The notes beneath the pieces were generated by a model. The model made no database searches and had not been told where the DNA came from. It saw only the letters and a program-made list of their open reading frames with translations. Below, one piece after another: positions 13,893 through 21,614 of a stretch of DNA of 25,740 nt. The DNA is from an uncultured Oscillospiraceae bacterium. Lineage in GTDB: Bacteria > Bacillota > Clostridia > Oscillospirales > Oscillospiraceae. The stretch lies in contig CAAENU010000152.1 in the NCBI GenBank assembly GCA_900757415.1, positions 1 through 25,740 of the forward strand, written 5' to 3'. Numbering within the stretch: the first letter of the stretch is position 1; each line of letters starts with the position of its first letter. The position numbers were made by a program, and so were the translations under genes.

Positions 13893-13921
13893 TTTATAGC
13901 ACAGGCGTTTTCGTTTGTCAA
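13893..13921 (-). promoter_or_regulatory. promoter of rplM-rpsI
   Basis: On the minus strand a perfect TTGACA (13921-13916) and TATAAA (13898-13893) are 17 bp apart. This is the strongest promoter match for a highly expressed ribosomal operon. A TATAAT at 13821-13816 is too close to the start codon to be the main one. Confidence 0.8.
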
Positions 13922-13961
13922 TGTGATTTTGATTTATCTGGAAAACATCTCATGTTTTCTT

Positions 13962-13984
13962 TTGATATCTCTTGATATCTCTTG
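13962..13984. repeat. short tandem repeat upstream of the TtcA-like gene
   Basis: TTGATATCTC occurs twice in a row (13962-13971 and 13972-13981), followed by TTG of a third copy. It lies about 40 bp upstream of the start codon, in the AT-rich region between the divergent rplM and TtcA-like genes. Confidence 0.7.
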
Positions 13985-14022
13985 TTTTCACAATTCTTAA
14001 TTTTGTTTTGGAGGAGTGCGCC

Positions 14023-14748
14023 ATGCAGCATATTCTGGGACTTGTCCGCCGGTGTGTGGAGGACTATCATATGATCGAGTCCGGCGACCGGATCGCCGTA
14101 GGCGTCAGCGGCGGAAAAGACAGCCTGCTGACGCTGGTTTCACTGGCGCGGCTGCAAAAATTCTATCCCGTCCCTTTCACGGTGGAAGCCATCACCATGG
14201 AGATGGGAATGCCCGGCATGGATTTCTCCGGTGTGGCGCGGCTGTGCAAAGAACTGGAGGTGCCCTACACCCGGATTCAGGTGCCGGTATACCAGATCAT
14301 TTTTGAGGAACGCAAGGAGAAAAACCCCTGCTCGCTGTGCGCCAAGCTGCGGCGGGGCAGCCTGAATACCGCCCTGACGGAAAAGGGCATCCATAAGATC
14401 GCACTGGGCCACCACTACGACGACGCGGTGGAGACGCTGCTGATGAACCTGCTCTTTGAGGGGCGGATCGGCTGTTTCCAGCCGGTGACATTTCTGGACC
14501 GCACCGGCGTGACCCAGATCCGACCGCTGCTGTACTGTCATGAGGACGATATCCGCCGGGTGGCGCTGCGAGAGGGCCTGCCCATCGTGCACAATCCCTG
14601 CCCCATGGACGGCCACAGCCGCCGTCAGGAGGTAAAGGAGCTGATCGCCTCACTGGAGGAGCGATACCCCGACCTGAAGCAAAAGCTGTTTGGCAGCTTG
14701 CAAAGATATCCGCTGTACGGGTGGAATCTGGAAATGCCGGAGAAATAA
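14023..14748 (+). CDS. TtcA-family tRNA thiolation (PP-loop) protein
   Basis: A 241-residue N-type ATP pyrophosphatase. The PP-loop SGGKDS is at residues 29-34. CSLC (Cys103, Cys106) plus a third cysteine in HNPCPMDG near residue 195 match the three cysteines that hold the [4Fe-4S] cluster in TtcA, which makes 2-thiocytidine 32 in tRNA. GHHYDDAVETLLMN is the conserved C-terminal ATP-binding block. TtcA-like proteins of Firmicutes may have other thiolation targets, so the exact nucleoside is inferred. I start at ATG 14023, 6 bases after GGAGGAG, rather than an upstream in-frame ATG at 13972 that lacks a ribosome site. Confidence 0.88.
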   Translation: MQHILGLVRRCVEDYHMIESGDRIAVGVSGGKDSLLTLVSLARLQKFYPVPFTVEAITMEMGMPGMDFSGVARLCKELEVPYTRIQVPVYQIIFEERKEKNPCSLCAKLRRGSLNTALTEKGIHKIALGHHYDDAVETLLMNLLFEGRIGCFQPVTFLDRTGVTQIRPLLYCHEDDIRRVALREGLPIVHNPCPMDGHSRRQEVKELIASLEERYPDLKQKLFGSLQRYPLYGWNLEMPEK

Positions 14749-14803
14749 AAGCGGTTTACCGAACCGGATAAATCTTATAAACAAATAGCAAGGGAGCAGC
14801 AGC

Positions 14804-15571
14804 ATGTCAATGAACCAAATGAATTCATCCCCCTCAAAACGCTTTGATATCAGCGCGGCGGCGCTTCACATCCTCGCCATGGCCCTTATGCTGATGGATC
14901 ACCTCTGGGCCACCCTTCTCCCGGCGCAGGACTGGCTGACCTGCGCGGGCCGACTGGCCTTCCCCATCTTCGCCTTTATGGCGGTAGAGGGGTATTTCCA
15001 CACCCATAGCTTTCAAAAGTACGCCCTGCGGATGCTGCTGTTCGCGGTGCTCTCCGAGGTGCCCTTTGATCTGATGTACGGCGGCACGTGTTTCTATCCG
15101 GTACACCAGAACGTGATCTGGACGCTGCTGCTGGGCCTTTTGGGCATCCGCCTGATGGAGGCGGTGCGGCAAAAGGGAAAGCGCTGGCTGTACCTGCTGG
15201 TGTCGATTCTTATCGTCATCGCAGGCGCGGCGCTGGGCACGCTGGGCATGGTGGATTATTACGGCGCCGGCGTATTGACGGTGCTGATCTTCTACTTCTT
15301 CCGGGGCCGGAAATGGTGGTGCCTGCTGGGGCAGCTTCTGGCCCTCTACTGGGTGAATGTAGAGCTGCTGGGCGGCCTGATGTACCCCGTGACGCTCTTT
15401 GGCATGGATTTCGAGCTGTGCCAGCAGGGGCTGGCGCTGCTGGCGCTGATTCCCATCTGGCTCTATCGCGGCCGGCAGGGCCACCACAGCAAGCCCTTCC
15501 AATATGCGTGCTACGCTTTTTATCCCGTCCATATGCTGGTGCTGGCACTGGTGCTGCGCTGCGTGAACTAA
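14804..15571 (+). CDS. TraX-family membrane protein
   Basis: A 255-residue polytopic membrane protein of the TraX family. F-plasmid TraX acetylates pilin, but chromosomal Firmicute members are distant and their substrates are unknown; some resemble acyltransferase-3 proteins. The family core is visible: AMALMLMDHLW near residues 25-35, GRLAFPIFAFMAVEGY..T at about 49-65, and SEVPFDLMYGG near 85. At least seven hydrophobic segments can be traced. ATG 14804 follows AAGGGAG. It lies 55 bases after the TtcA-like gene and may be co-transcribed. No conjugation genes are nearby, so a role in pilus modification is unlikely. Confidence 0.85.
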   Translation: MSMNQMNSSPSKRFDISAAALHILAMALMLMDHLWATLLPAQDWLTCAGRLAFPIFAFMAVEGYFHTHSFQKYALRMLLFAVLSEVPFDLMYGGTCFYPVHQNVIWTLLLGLLGIRLMEAVRQKGKRWLYLLVSILIVIAGAALGTLGMVDYYGAGVLTVLIFYFFRGRKWWCLLGQLLALYWVNVELLGGLMYPVTLFGMDFELCQQGLALLALIPIWLYRGRQGHHSKPFQYACYAFYPVHMLVLALVLRCVN

Positions 15572-15628
15572 CGGCGGCACCACACCGGCTTTGACGGCGT
15601 TCGCGCCGCGCAAGCTTCCGTGAAACGA

Positions 15629-15653
15629 AAATGGGCGGCAGCGCCGCCCATTT
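15629..15653. terminator. terminator between traX and bofA
   Basis: A perfect 11-bp stem (AAATGGGCGGC / GCCGCCCATTT, loop AGC) lies between the convergent genes. The minus-strand side is followed by TCGTTTC after a T-rich arm, the plus side by AAATC. It likely acts on both transcripts. Confidence 0.65.
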
Positions 15654-15656
15654 AAA

Positions 15657-15926
15657 TCATGTACCCAAGACCCATTTTACCAGCAGCAACAGGCAGAATC
15701 CCGGCAGACCCAGCACAGCCGTAACCAGCGCGTTGAACAGATTCAGCCCAAGGCTCAGCCCCGTATAGGCGGTGGTGAGGTTCAGCGCCCACACCGCGCC
15801 GAACCCCAGAACCGTATTGACCGCCAGCCGCAGCGCCAGCTTCAGCGGCGTTCTGAACAGCCGCCACAGCGCTACCAGCAAAAACAGCAGCACCAACCCC
15901 AACGACACCTTTTCTACGACCGACAT
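15657..15926 (-). CDS. bofA: pro-sigmaK processing inhibitor BofA-like protein
   Basis: BofA is a small mother-cell membrane protein that, with SpoIVFA, inhibits SpoIVFB cleavage of pro-sigmaK during sporulation. The 89 residues fit the usual ~87. An N-terminal hydrophobic helix (about 8-25) is followed by the family core GFGAVWALNL near 41-50, a conserved LNLFNALV segment, and the GLPGFCLLLLVKW C-terminal helix. It starts 13 bases inside the end of the YaaL-like gene, with AAGGGGGAGG as ribosome site. The yaaL-bofA pair is the same as in Bacillus subtilis. This supports a spore-forming host. Confidence 0.88.
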   Translation of the reverse strand: MSVVEKVSLGLVLLFLLVALWRLFRTPLKLALRLAVNTVLGFGAVWALNLTTAYTGLSLGLNLFNALVTAVLGLPGFCLLLLVKWVLGT

Positions 15927-16210
15927 GCCCCTCCCCCTTTCATGGCCGACGCCGCGACACAGTTCTCCTGCGCCGCCGCAGCCGCGCCGCGGTTTGCTGA
16001 CATACCCGCGCGCTCCTTGACGCAGCGCAAGAGATAATCGTACTTCGCCTTCAGCGCATTGATCTCAAAGATACTGGCCTCGATCAGCTCCGGCTCGCAG
16101 GCGTAGTTGAATCGGTCATAGGCCTCCTTGAGCTGGCGGCTGATCTGGTCCAGCTCCTGACGCAGCTCTCTGTCGGTGGGCCACTGGGTATCCTTCTGCT
16201 TTTTTGCCAT
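15914..16210 (-). CDS. YaaL-like protein (DUF2508)
   Basis: A 98-residue soluble, charged, mostly helical protein. The DUF2508 pattern is clear: LRQELDQISRQLKEAYDRF, then an acidic ELIEASIFEINALKAKYDYLLRC segment, about residues 15-70. It is longer than most YaaL proteins because of an Ala-rich low-complexity tail that overlaps the bofA start. The function is unknown. The conserved link with bofA and, in many genomes, recR is its best-known feature. ATG follows GAGGAGG by 7 bases. Confidence 0.85.
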   Translation of the reverse strand: MAKKQKDTQWPTDRELRQELDQISRQLKEAYDRFNYACEPELIEASIFEINALKAKYDYLLRCVKERAGMSANRGAAAAAQENCVAASAMKGGGACRS

Positions 16211-16233
16211 GATATGTCCTCCTCAATTGAGGC

Positions 16234-16252
16234 GGGGAGGCATTGCTTCCCC
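16234..16252 (+). other. hairpin between yaaL and tadA
   Basis: GGGGAGGC and GCTTCCCC form an 8-bp stem around ATT. It is fully paired only in plus-strand RNA, through one G-U pair; the minus strand would have an A-C mismatch. It could be in the tadA leader. No T-run follows and its role is unclear. Confidence 0.35.
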
Positions 16253-16325
16253 TGCCTTACAGTGTACGAGTAGTTTGGACAAATATGCCGGAGTTTAACC
16301 CACATTTTTCAGGAGGTGTACAGAC

Positions 16326-16772
16326 ATGACCCATGAGGCGTATATGGAGCAGGCACTGCTGCTGGCCCGTGAGGCCGCCGCGTGCGGCGAGGTGCCGGTG
16401 GGCTGCGTGATCGTGCACGATGGCAGGATCATCGGCCGGGGGCGCAACCATCGTGAAGAAAAGCAGGCCGTTTTCTCCCACGCGGAGATGGAGGCCATGG
16501 CGCAGGCCAACGCCGCACTGGGCACATGGCGTCTGGACGGCTGCGACCTGTATGTGACGCTGGAGCCGTGTCCCATGTGTGCCGGCGCCATCCTCAACGC
16601 GCGGGTGCGGCGGGTGTTCTACGGTGCCCGCGACCGGGTCATGGGGGCCTGCGGCGGCGTGCTGAACTTGTTTATGGAGGATTTTCCCCATCACCCGCAG
16701 CTGGTGGGCGGCATTCTGGCAGAGGATTGTCAGAACGTGCTGTCGGAATTTTTCCGGGAGCTGCGGAAGTAA
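16326..16772 (+). CDS. tadA: tRNA-specific adenosine deaminase
   Basis: TadA deaminates the wobble adenosine 34 of tRNA-Arg(ACG) to inosine. The 148 residues carry the zinc deaminase motif H52-A-E54 (FSHAEMEA) and the second half PCPMC with Cys82 and Cys85. VGCVIV...IGRGRN and GALNLF-like VLNLFMEDF blocks fit TadA rather than guanine or cytidine deaminases. Its AGGAGGTG ribosome site is 6 bases before the ATG. It is divergent from yaaL-bofA. In B. subtilis tadA lies upstream of scr-dnaX-ebfC-recR-yaaL-bofA, but no SRP RNA, dnaX or recR is seen here. Confidence 0.96.
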   Translation: MTHEAYMEQALLLAREAAACGEVPVGCVIVHDGRIIGRGRNHREEKQAVFSHAEMEAMAQANAALGTWRLDGCDLYVTLEPCPMCAGAILNARVRRVFYGARDRVMGACGGVLNLFMEDFPHHPQLVGGILAEDCQNVLSEFFRELRK

Positions 16773-16779
16773 ATAAAAA

Positions 16780-16816
16780 CCAGATAGCCGAAGGCAAAAC
16801 GCCTTCGGCTATCTGG
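16780..16816. terminator. hairpin downstream of tadA, T-run only on the minus strand
   Basis: A perfect 16-bp stem (16780-16795 / 16801-16816, loop AAAAC) follows the tadA stop by 7 bases. On the plus strand no T-run follows. On the minus strand the stem is followed by TTTTTATTT, a good intrinsic terminator for any antisense transcription entering tadA. Confidence 0.65.
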
Positions 16817-17002
16817 CAGGAAGATTGATGAAAAAAGTTTTTGTCTCTTGCAAGTATTAAGATACCCAATGGTTGTTAAAAATTATCGTAAAGAATTATT
16901 ACAAGAGTATTAAATCTTTCGCAAGGCACTGTTACAACTGCGTTTTCCCCCGGTTTCGCCCGCCCCGTGCCCTACACTGGAGCGTGGAAAGGAAGTGGAT
17001 GC

Positions 17003-18010
17003 ATGAAGCAGACATTGGCAGCGGGACTGCTCCTGATACTGCTGCTGTTTCTGCCGCCGTGGCTGCGGTGGCTGAACGGCTCCGGGGAGGAGGCTTCCCG
17101 CTCTCCGGCGCAGGGGAAGCAGGAAACGGAAAAGGAACAGGAGGAAAGCGGCAGCTCCGACGCCGTCCACACCATGCGGCTGTGGGACGGAGAAACTACC
17201 CAAATCATGCCGGTGGGGGAATATCTGCTGGGTGTGGTACGGGGGGAGATGCCCGCCGCCTTTGAGGCGGAGGCCCTGATGGCACAGGCGGTGGCTGAGC
17301 GGACGTATCTCTATTACGCCATGGCCGCCGCGCCCAAGAAAAACCATCCGGACGCCGATGTGTGTACTGATCCCGGCTGCTGCACGGCGTGGCTGGGCGA
17401 AGCGGAGGCCCGGGAAAAATGGGGAGACAAATTTCAGCAGTACGAGGATAAGGTCCGCGCCGCTGTGGCCGATACCGACGGGCAGGTGGTTTTATATGGC
17501 GGCGCGCCCATTATGGCGGTGTTCCACTCCTCCTCCGCCGGAGCCACCGCGGACAGCGGCGATGTCTGGACGGCGGAGCTGCCCTATCTTGTCAGCGTGA
17601 AGAGTCCGGAAAATGCCGAGAGCGTACCCAACTATTACAGTGTCAACACCTTCAGCGCCGAGACCTTCCGCACAGCGTTCTGCAAGGCGCACCCGGAGGC
17701 AAAGCTGTCCGGCGGCACGGAGGGCTGGATCCGGGATACCGCGCTGACCGAGGATGGCCGGGTTGCCTCCGCCGTGGTCGGCGGCGTGACGGTGTCAGGC
17801 AAAGAACTGCGCAGCCTTTACGCCCTGCGCAGCACCGCTTTTACCGTGGAGGCGGACGGCAGCAGCGTGACCTTCCGGGTAACGGGTTACGGCCACGGCG
17901 TTGGCATGAGCCAGTACGGGGCCAACGAGCTGGCGCGGCAGGGAAAACCGTGGCGCGAGATCCTGCAATGGTACTATACCGGCGTGACGATCGGACTGTA
18001 CAACGGCTGA
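17003..18010 (+). CDS. spoIID: stage II sporulation protein D
   Basis: SpoIID is a membrane-anchored lytic transglycosylase that works with SpoIIP and SpoIIM to thin septal peptidoglycan during engulfment. The 335 residues have one N-terminal membrane anchor (about 5-24), a charged linker, and the SpoIID/LytB domain. Visible signatures are YLLGVVRGEMPAAFEAEAL near 74-92, AERTY, VFHSSSAG, and the C-terminal GYGHGVGMSQYGANELA. His115, Cys121 and Cys127, spaced +6 and +6, match the zinc site known in Clostridioides difficile SpoIID. I start at ATG 17003, after GGAAAGGAAG; an upstream in-frame ATG at 16967 lacks a ribosome site. Confidence 0.93.
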   Translation: MKQTLAAGLLLILLLFLPPWLRWLNGSGEEASRSPAQGKQETEKEQEESGSSDAVHTMRLWDGETTQIMPVGEYLLGVVRGEMPAAFEAEALMAQAVAERTYLYYAMAAAPKKNHPDADVCTDPGCCTAWLGEAEAREKWGDKFQQYEDKVRAAVADTDGQVVLYGGAPIMAVFHSSSAGATADSGDVWTAELPYLVSVKSPENAESVPNYYSVNTFSAETFRTAFCKAHPEAKLSGGTEGWIRDTALTEDGRVASAVVGGVTVSGKELRSLYALRSTAFTVEADGSSVTFRVTGYGHGVGMSQYGANELARQGKPWREILQWYYTGVTIGLYNG

Positions 18011-18046
18011 AATATGTGATAAAATAAAATATTATCGTATTGTTCC

Positions 18047-18071
18047 TCCTGAATTTACAGAAAGTTCAGGA
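18047..18071. promoter_or_regulatory. dyad symmetry at the two-component operon promoter
   Basis: TCCTGAA (18047-18053) and TTCAGGA (18065-18071) are perfect inverted repeats 11 bp apart. They cover the place of the -35 box for the TATAAT at 18090-18095, which has no good -35 of its own. This looks like an activator site, perhaps for the response regulator itself (inference). Confidence 0.5.
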
Positions 18072-18089
18072 ATGGGCCGGCATCTTCGA

Positions 18090-18095
18090 TATAAT
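18090..18095 (+). promoter_or_regulatory. -10 box of the response regulator operon
   Basis: A perfect TATAAT lies 39 bases before the start codon at 18135. The -35 position (about 18067) reads CAGGAA, a poor match, so the promoter is likely weak or activator-dependent. Confidence 0.5.
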
Positions 18096-18134
18096 GACAA
18101 TTACAGTATAGAAATACATTGGGAGGCTATCGAT

Positions 18135-18824
18135 ATGGCACGCAACATCCTTGTGGTGGAGGACGACCACAACATTTCCGACCTGATCCGTATGTATCTG
18201 GAAAAAGAGGGGTTTGAGGTCCGCATCGCCTATGACGGCGGCAAAGCCGTGGAGGAATATGACGCCAAGGCTCCGGATATGGTACTGCTGGACATTATGC
18301 TGCCGGTGATGGACGGCTGGGCCGTGTGCGCCCACATCCGGGAAAAGGGAAAGACCCCCATCATCATGCTGACGGCCAAGGGCGACGTGACCGACCGGAT
18401 CACCGGCCTTGAAATGGGCGCAGACGATTATCTGGTAAAACCCTTTGAGATGAAAGAGCTGATGGCCCGTATCAACGCCGTGCTGCGCCGCAGCGAGATC
18501 CCTGACGATACCCGCAAGCGTCTGGTGTTCGACAAGCTGGTGATCGATCTGGACAGCTACGAGCTGCTGGTAGACGGCAAAAAGGTGGATACGCCCCCCA
18601 AAGAGCTGGAGCTGCTGTACCATCTGGCGGTGACGCCCAACCGGGTGTATACCCGCAACCAGCTGCTGGACGAGGTTTGGGGCTTTGACTACTTCGGCGA
18701 CAGCCGCACCGTGGACGTACATATCAAGCGGCTGCGGGAAAAGGTGGAAAACGTCTCCGATCAGTGGGCCCTGAAAACCGTATGGGGCGTGGGTTACAAG
18801 TTTGAAGTGAAGCAGCCGGCATGA
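18135..18824 (+). CDS. OmpR/PhoB-family response regulator
   Basis: A 229-residue DNA-binding response regulator. The receiver domain (1-120) has the acidic pocket E9-D10-D11, the phosphoacceptor D53 in LLDIMLPVMDG, the switch threonine in MLTAK and the conserved lysine in YLVKPF. The winged-helix output domain (about 130-226) ends with the usual SRTVDVHIKRLR..KVE and TVWGVGYKF. ATG 18135 follows GGGAGGC by 7 bases. It overlaps the kinase gene by 4 bases (ATGA), so the two are translationally coupled. With the downstream HtrA protease the set resembles CssRS-HtrA or WalRK-HtrC modules. Confidence 0.96.
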   Translation: MARNILVVEDDHNISDLIRMYLEKEGFEVRIAYDGGKAVEEYDAKAPDMVLLDIMLPVMDGWAVCAHIREKGKTPIIMLTAKGDVTDRITGLEMGADDYLVKPFEMKELMARINAVLRRSEIPDDTRKRLVFDKLVIDLDSYELLVDGKKVDTPPKELELLYHLAVTPNRVYTRNQLLDEVWGFDYFGDSRTVDVHIKRLREKVENVSDQWALKTVWGVGYKFEVKQPA

Positions 18825-20278
18825 TCGATCAACTGAAGCGGAAATTCAACAGTCTGTACTGGCATCAGTTCGCGCTGACGGCCAGCATGGTGATGCTGAC
18901 GCTGCTGCTGCTGGGTATCAGCTTTTTTACCCTGAGTTATGGTACCACTACTGCGGATAAACGGGGCGAGATGCGCACTCGCGCCGAGCTGATCGCGCAG
19001 GTCTCCGCCGACTATTTTACCGCTGCAGGCGACACCGGCATCGATCAGGCCGCCGCCCTGCGGAAGCTGGCGGACATGGCCTCGCGGATGACGGATGTGG
19101 ATTTTCTCATCTGCTCGGCGCAGGGCAATGTGCTGCTGACCACCGACAACGATCTGGTGGGGCGCAGCATTATGATCCCGCAGGAGATCGTGGATGACAT
19201 CCAGTCGGACAAGGCGCTGTATCAGGGCCGCAGCAACGTCAACGGCACCTACAGCGCCAAAAAGTTTGCGGTGGCCGTGCCGGTAAAGAGCGACGGCGGC
19301 CAGCTGCTGGGCATTGTGCTGGCGGTAATGGATGAGTCGGAGATCATGCAGGTGTGGCGCTCGTTTATCGGATTGTTCCTGATGACCTCCGCCATCATTC
19401 TGCTGATTGCCTTTCTGGCAAGCTCCGTTACCTCCATGCGGCAGATCCAACCCATTACCGACATGGTAAAGGCCACACGCGCCTATGCCGCCGGTGATTT
19501 CGACGTGCGCATCCCCGAGCTGGACCGCAGCGATGAGATCGGCGAGCTGGCCCAGTCTTTCAACGCCATGGCGGATTCGCTGGCGGAGACGGAGCGGCAG
19601 CGCCGGGACTTTATCGCCAACGTGTCCCATGAGTTAAAAACGCCCATGACCACCATCGCCGGCTATACCGACGGCATTCTGGACGGCACCATCCCCCCTG
19701 AGCGGGAGAGGCACTATTTGCAGATTATCTCTGATGAGAGCCGCCGTCTGAGCCGTCTGGTGCGGCGGATGCTGGACATCTCCCAAATCCAGTCCAAAGA
19801 GATGAAAAAAGAGGACTTTGACGTCTGCGAGGCGATGCGCATCGCCCTTTTGAGCATGGAGCAGAAAATCAACGACCGTGGGCTGGACGTGGAAACCAAC
19901 ATCCCCGATGATCCCACCATGGTGCAGGGAGACCGGGACCTGATCACACAGGTGATCTACAATCTGCTGGAGAACGCCGCCAAATTCGCCACGCCTCACA
20001 CGGCGCTGTATCTGGGTTTGGCCACCAATGACGAAAAGGCCATCATCTCCGTGCGCAACCATGGTGCCACCATCGCGCCAGAGGAGATCCCGCTGCTGTT
20101 TGAGCGGTTTCACAAATCCGACAAATCACGCAGCGAGGACAAGGACGGCTACGGTCTGGGCCTGTATGTGGTCAGAACCATTCTGGCGCAGCACAAGGAG
20201 CACATTTCCGTGACCAGTGAAAACGGCCTTACCTCCTTTGATTTCACGCTGCAGCTGTCAGCACCCCACAATACCTGA
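18821..20278 (+). CDS. membrane sensor histidine kinase
   Basis: A 485-residue kinase, partner of the response regulator. The first membrane helix is at about 18-40, an extracytoplasmic sensing domain of about 140 residues follows, and the second helix is at about 180-203. A HAMP linker (about 205-260) leads to the HisKA domain with H270 in NVSHELKTP. The HATPase domain shows the N box NLLENAAK and the G box DGYGLGL. The outside domain has a fold-like layout of a Cache/PAS sensor but its ligand is unknown. Translation is coupled to the regulator by the ATGA overlap. HtrA starts 16 bases downstream. Confidence 0.96.
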   Translation: MIDQLKRKFNSLYWHQFALTASMVMLTLLLLGISFFTLSYGTTTADKRGEMRTRAELIAQVSADYFTAAGDTGIDQAAALRKLADMASRMTDVDFLICSAQGNVLLTTDNDLVGRSIMIPQEIVDDIQSDKALYQGRSNVNGTYSAKKFAVAVPVKSDGGQLLGIVLAVMDESEIMQVWRSFIGLFLMTSAIILLIAFLASSVTSMRQIQPITDMVKATRAYAAGDFDVRIPELDRSDEIGELAQSFNAMADSLAETERQRRDFIANVSHELKTPMTTIAGYTDGILDGTIPPERERHYLQIISDESRRLSRLVRRMLDISQIQSKEMKKEDFDVCEAMRIALLSMEQKINDRGLDVETNIPDDPTMVQGDRDLITQVIYNLLENAAKFATPHTALYLGLATNDEKAIISVRNHGATIAPEEIPLLFERFHKSDKSRSEDKDGYGLGLYVVRTILAQHKEHISVTSENGLTSFDFTLQLSAPHNT

Positions 20279-20294
20279 AAGGCAACATAAGAGA

Positions 20295-21578
20295 ATGGAT
20301 GATTTGAGAGACAGAAACGACCCCCGCGAGGTGGTGGATTGGTATATTCCCCGGCAGGGAACCGAGGTGGTGGATTACTATGTTCACGATCGGCCGCTGC
20401 CGGAAAGCGCACGGCCCGCACCGCCTCCGGTGCCCAAAAAGAAAAGACGGCTGGGCCTCTGGATCTTTTTGGCAGTCATGGGCGTTGTGGCCGCCGTTGT
20501 GGTGGTGTTCGCCCTGCTGAACGGGCAGAACCGCACGGCGGATCATGACGCCGCGGACGACAGCAGCGAAGATGCCAGCAGTATTGTGGATATTTTCTCG
20601 CTGCAGCAGACAACGATCCCCCGCTATACCGCATACGATCCATCGCTGAAGCTGGAGATCCTTGCCGACCACGGCCAGGAACTGACGGCTCAGGAGGTCT
20701 ATGCCAAGGTGAATCCCGCAACGGTGCTGGTGGTGGCCCAAACCGGCGAAAGCGCCTCCATCGGAACCGGCGTAATCATGACGGAGGATGGCTATGTGAT
20801 CACCAACGCCCACGTCATCTCCGGCGGTGAATCCTGCTGGGTCATGCTGGCCGGCGGCTGGGACTATGACGCGGAGCTGGTTGGCTTTGATGCCGATCAG
20901 GATATCGCCGTGCTGAAGCTGGTGGATGCCGAGGGCCTGCCCACCGTAGAATTTGGAGACAGCGAGCTGGCGGAGGTGGGCGATCAGGTCTATGCCATCG
21001 GCAACCCGCTGGGCGTCGAGCTGCGGGGCACCATGACGGAGGGAATCATTTCCGCCATCAACCGCAACGTGGAGTTGGAAGGCCGTACCCTCAATGTTTT
21101 GCAGACCACCGCCGCGCTGAATAACGGCAACTCCGGCGGCCCTCTGATCAACCGCTACGGGCAGGTGATCGGCATCAACACACTGAAGATGAGCGGCACC
21201 GGCGCGCCGGATGAGGCCACCGTGGAGGGTTTGGGGTTTGCCCTGCCCATCTCCAGCGCCTATTTCGTGATCAACGATATCATCGCCAGCGGTGAGTATC
21301 ACGGCACGCCCGCGCTGGGCATTATGGTTTCCGCCATGGAGACAGACAACGGTGATTCTCTGGTAATGGCCATCAGCGTGTTGGAAGGCTCCAGCGCGGA
21401 AGAGGCCGGGGTGCTGCCGGGAGACATTATTCTGGCGGTGGACGGCCGGTCGGTGCAGACCACGGCCGAGCTGATGGCTATCCGCCGCGGCCACGCGGTG
21501 GGCGACACCATGACGCTGACCCTGCTGCGTGACGGTAATTCCTTCGATGTGGACGTGGTACTGCGTTCCAGCAAATGA
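20295..21578 (+). CDS. membrane-anchored HtrA/DegP-like serine protease
   Basis: A 427-residue trypsin-fold protease with PDZ domain, working at the outer face of the membrane to degrade misfolded proteins. An unusual acidic and proline-rich cytoplasmic N-terminus (1-50, with a repeated EVVD.Y motif) precedes a single membrane helix (about 53-75). The catalytic triad is H173 (TNAHV), D203 (DQDIAVLKL) and S280 (GNSGGP). The PDZ domain covers about 330-425. The start at 20295 is weakly supported: AAAGG is 12 bases upstream, AAGAG is closer. It is third in the operon after the regulator and kinase, and ends at a strong terminator. Confidence 0.95.
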   Translation: MDDLRDRNDPREVVDWYIPRQGTEVVDYYVHDRPLPESARPAPPPVPKKKRRLGLWIFLAVMGVVAAVVVVFALLNGQNRTADHDAADDSSEDASSIVDIFSLQQTTIPRYTAYDPSLKLEILADHGQELTAQEVYAKVNPATVLVVAQTGESASIGTGVIMTEDGYVITNAHVISGGESCWVMLAGGWDYDAELVGFDADQDIAVLKLVDAEGLPTVEFGDSELAEVGDQVYAIGNPLGVELRGTMTEGIISAINRNVELEGRTLNVLQTTAALNNGNSGGPLINRYGQVIGINTLKMSGTGAPDEATVEGLGFALPISSAYFVINDIIASGEYHGTPALGIMVSAMETDNGDSLVMAISVLEGSSAEEAGVLPGDIILAVDGRSVQTTAELMAIRRGHAVGDTMTLTLLRDGNSFDVDVVLRSSK

Positions 21579-21582
21579 CAGT

Positions 21583-21614
21583 AAAAAATGAGCCGCATAG
21601 CGGCTCATTTTTTT
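21583..21614. terminator. bidirectional terminator, htrA / half permease
   Basis: AAAAAATGAGCCGC and GCGGCTCATTTTTTT form a long stem around ATA, with T-runs on both strands. The minus-strand permease gene ends inside it: its stop codon is at 21605-21607. Confidence 0.92.

Noticed and set aside
14804..15571. TraX as a sign of a conjugative element
   Set aside because: No other transfer, relaxase or integrase gene is nearby, and chromosomal TraX-like proteins are common in Firmicutes.
16773..17002. Possible SRP RNA gene downstream of tadA, as in Bacillus
   Set aside because: I looked for the conserved SRP Alu/S-domain segments (such as the GGAA tetraloop region) and saw none; the space is AT-rich and short.
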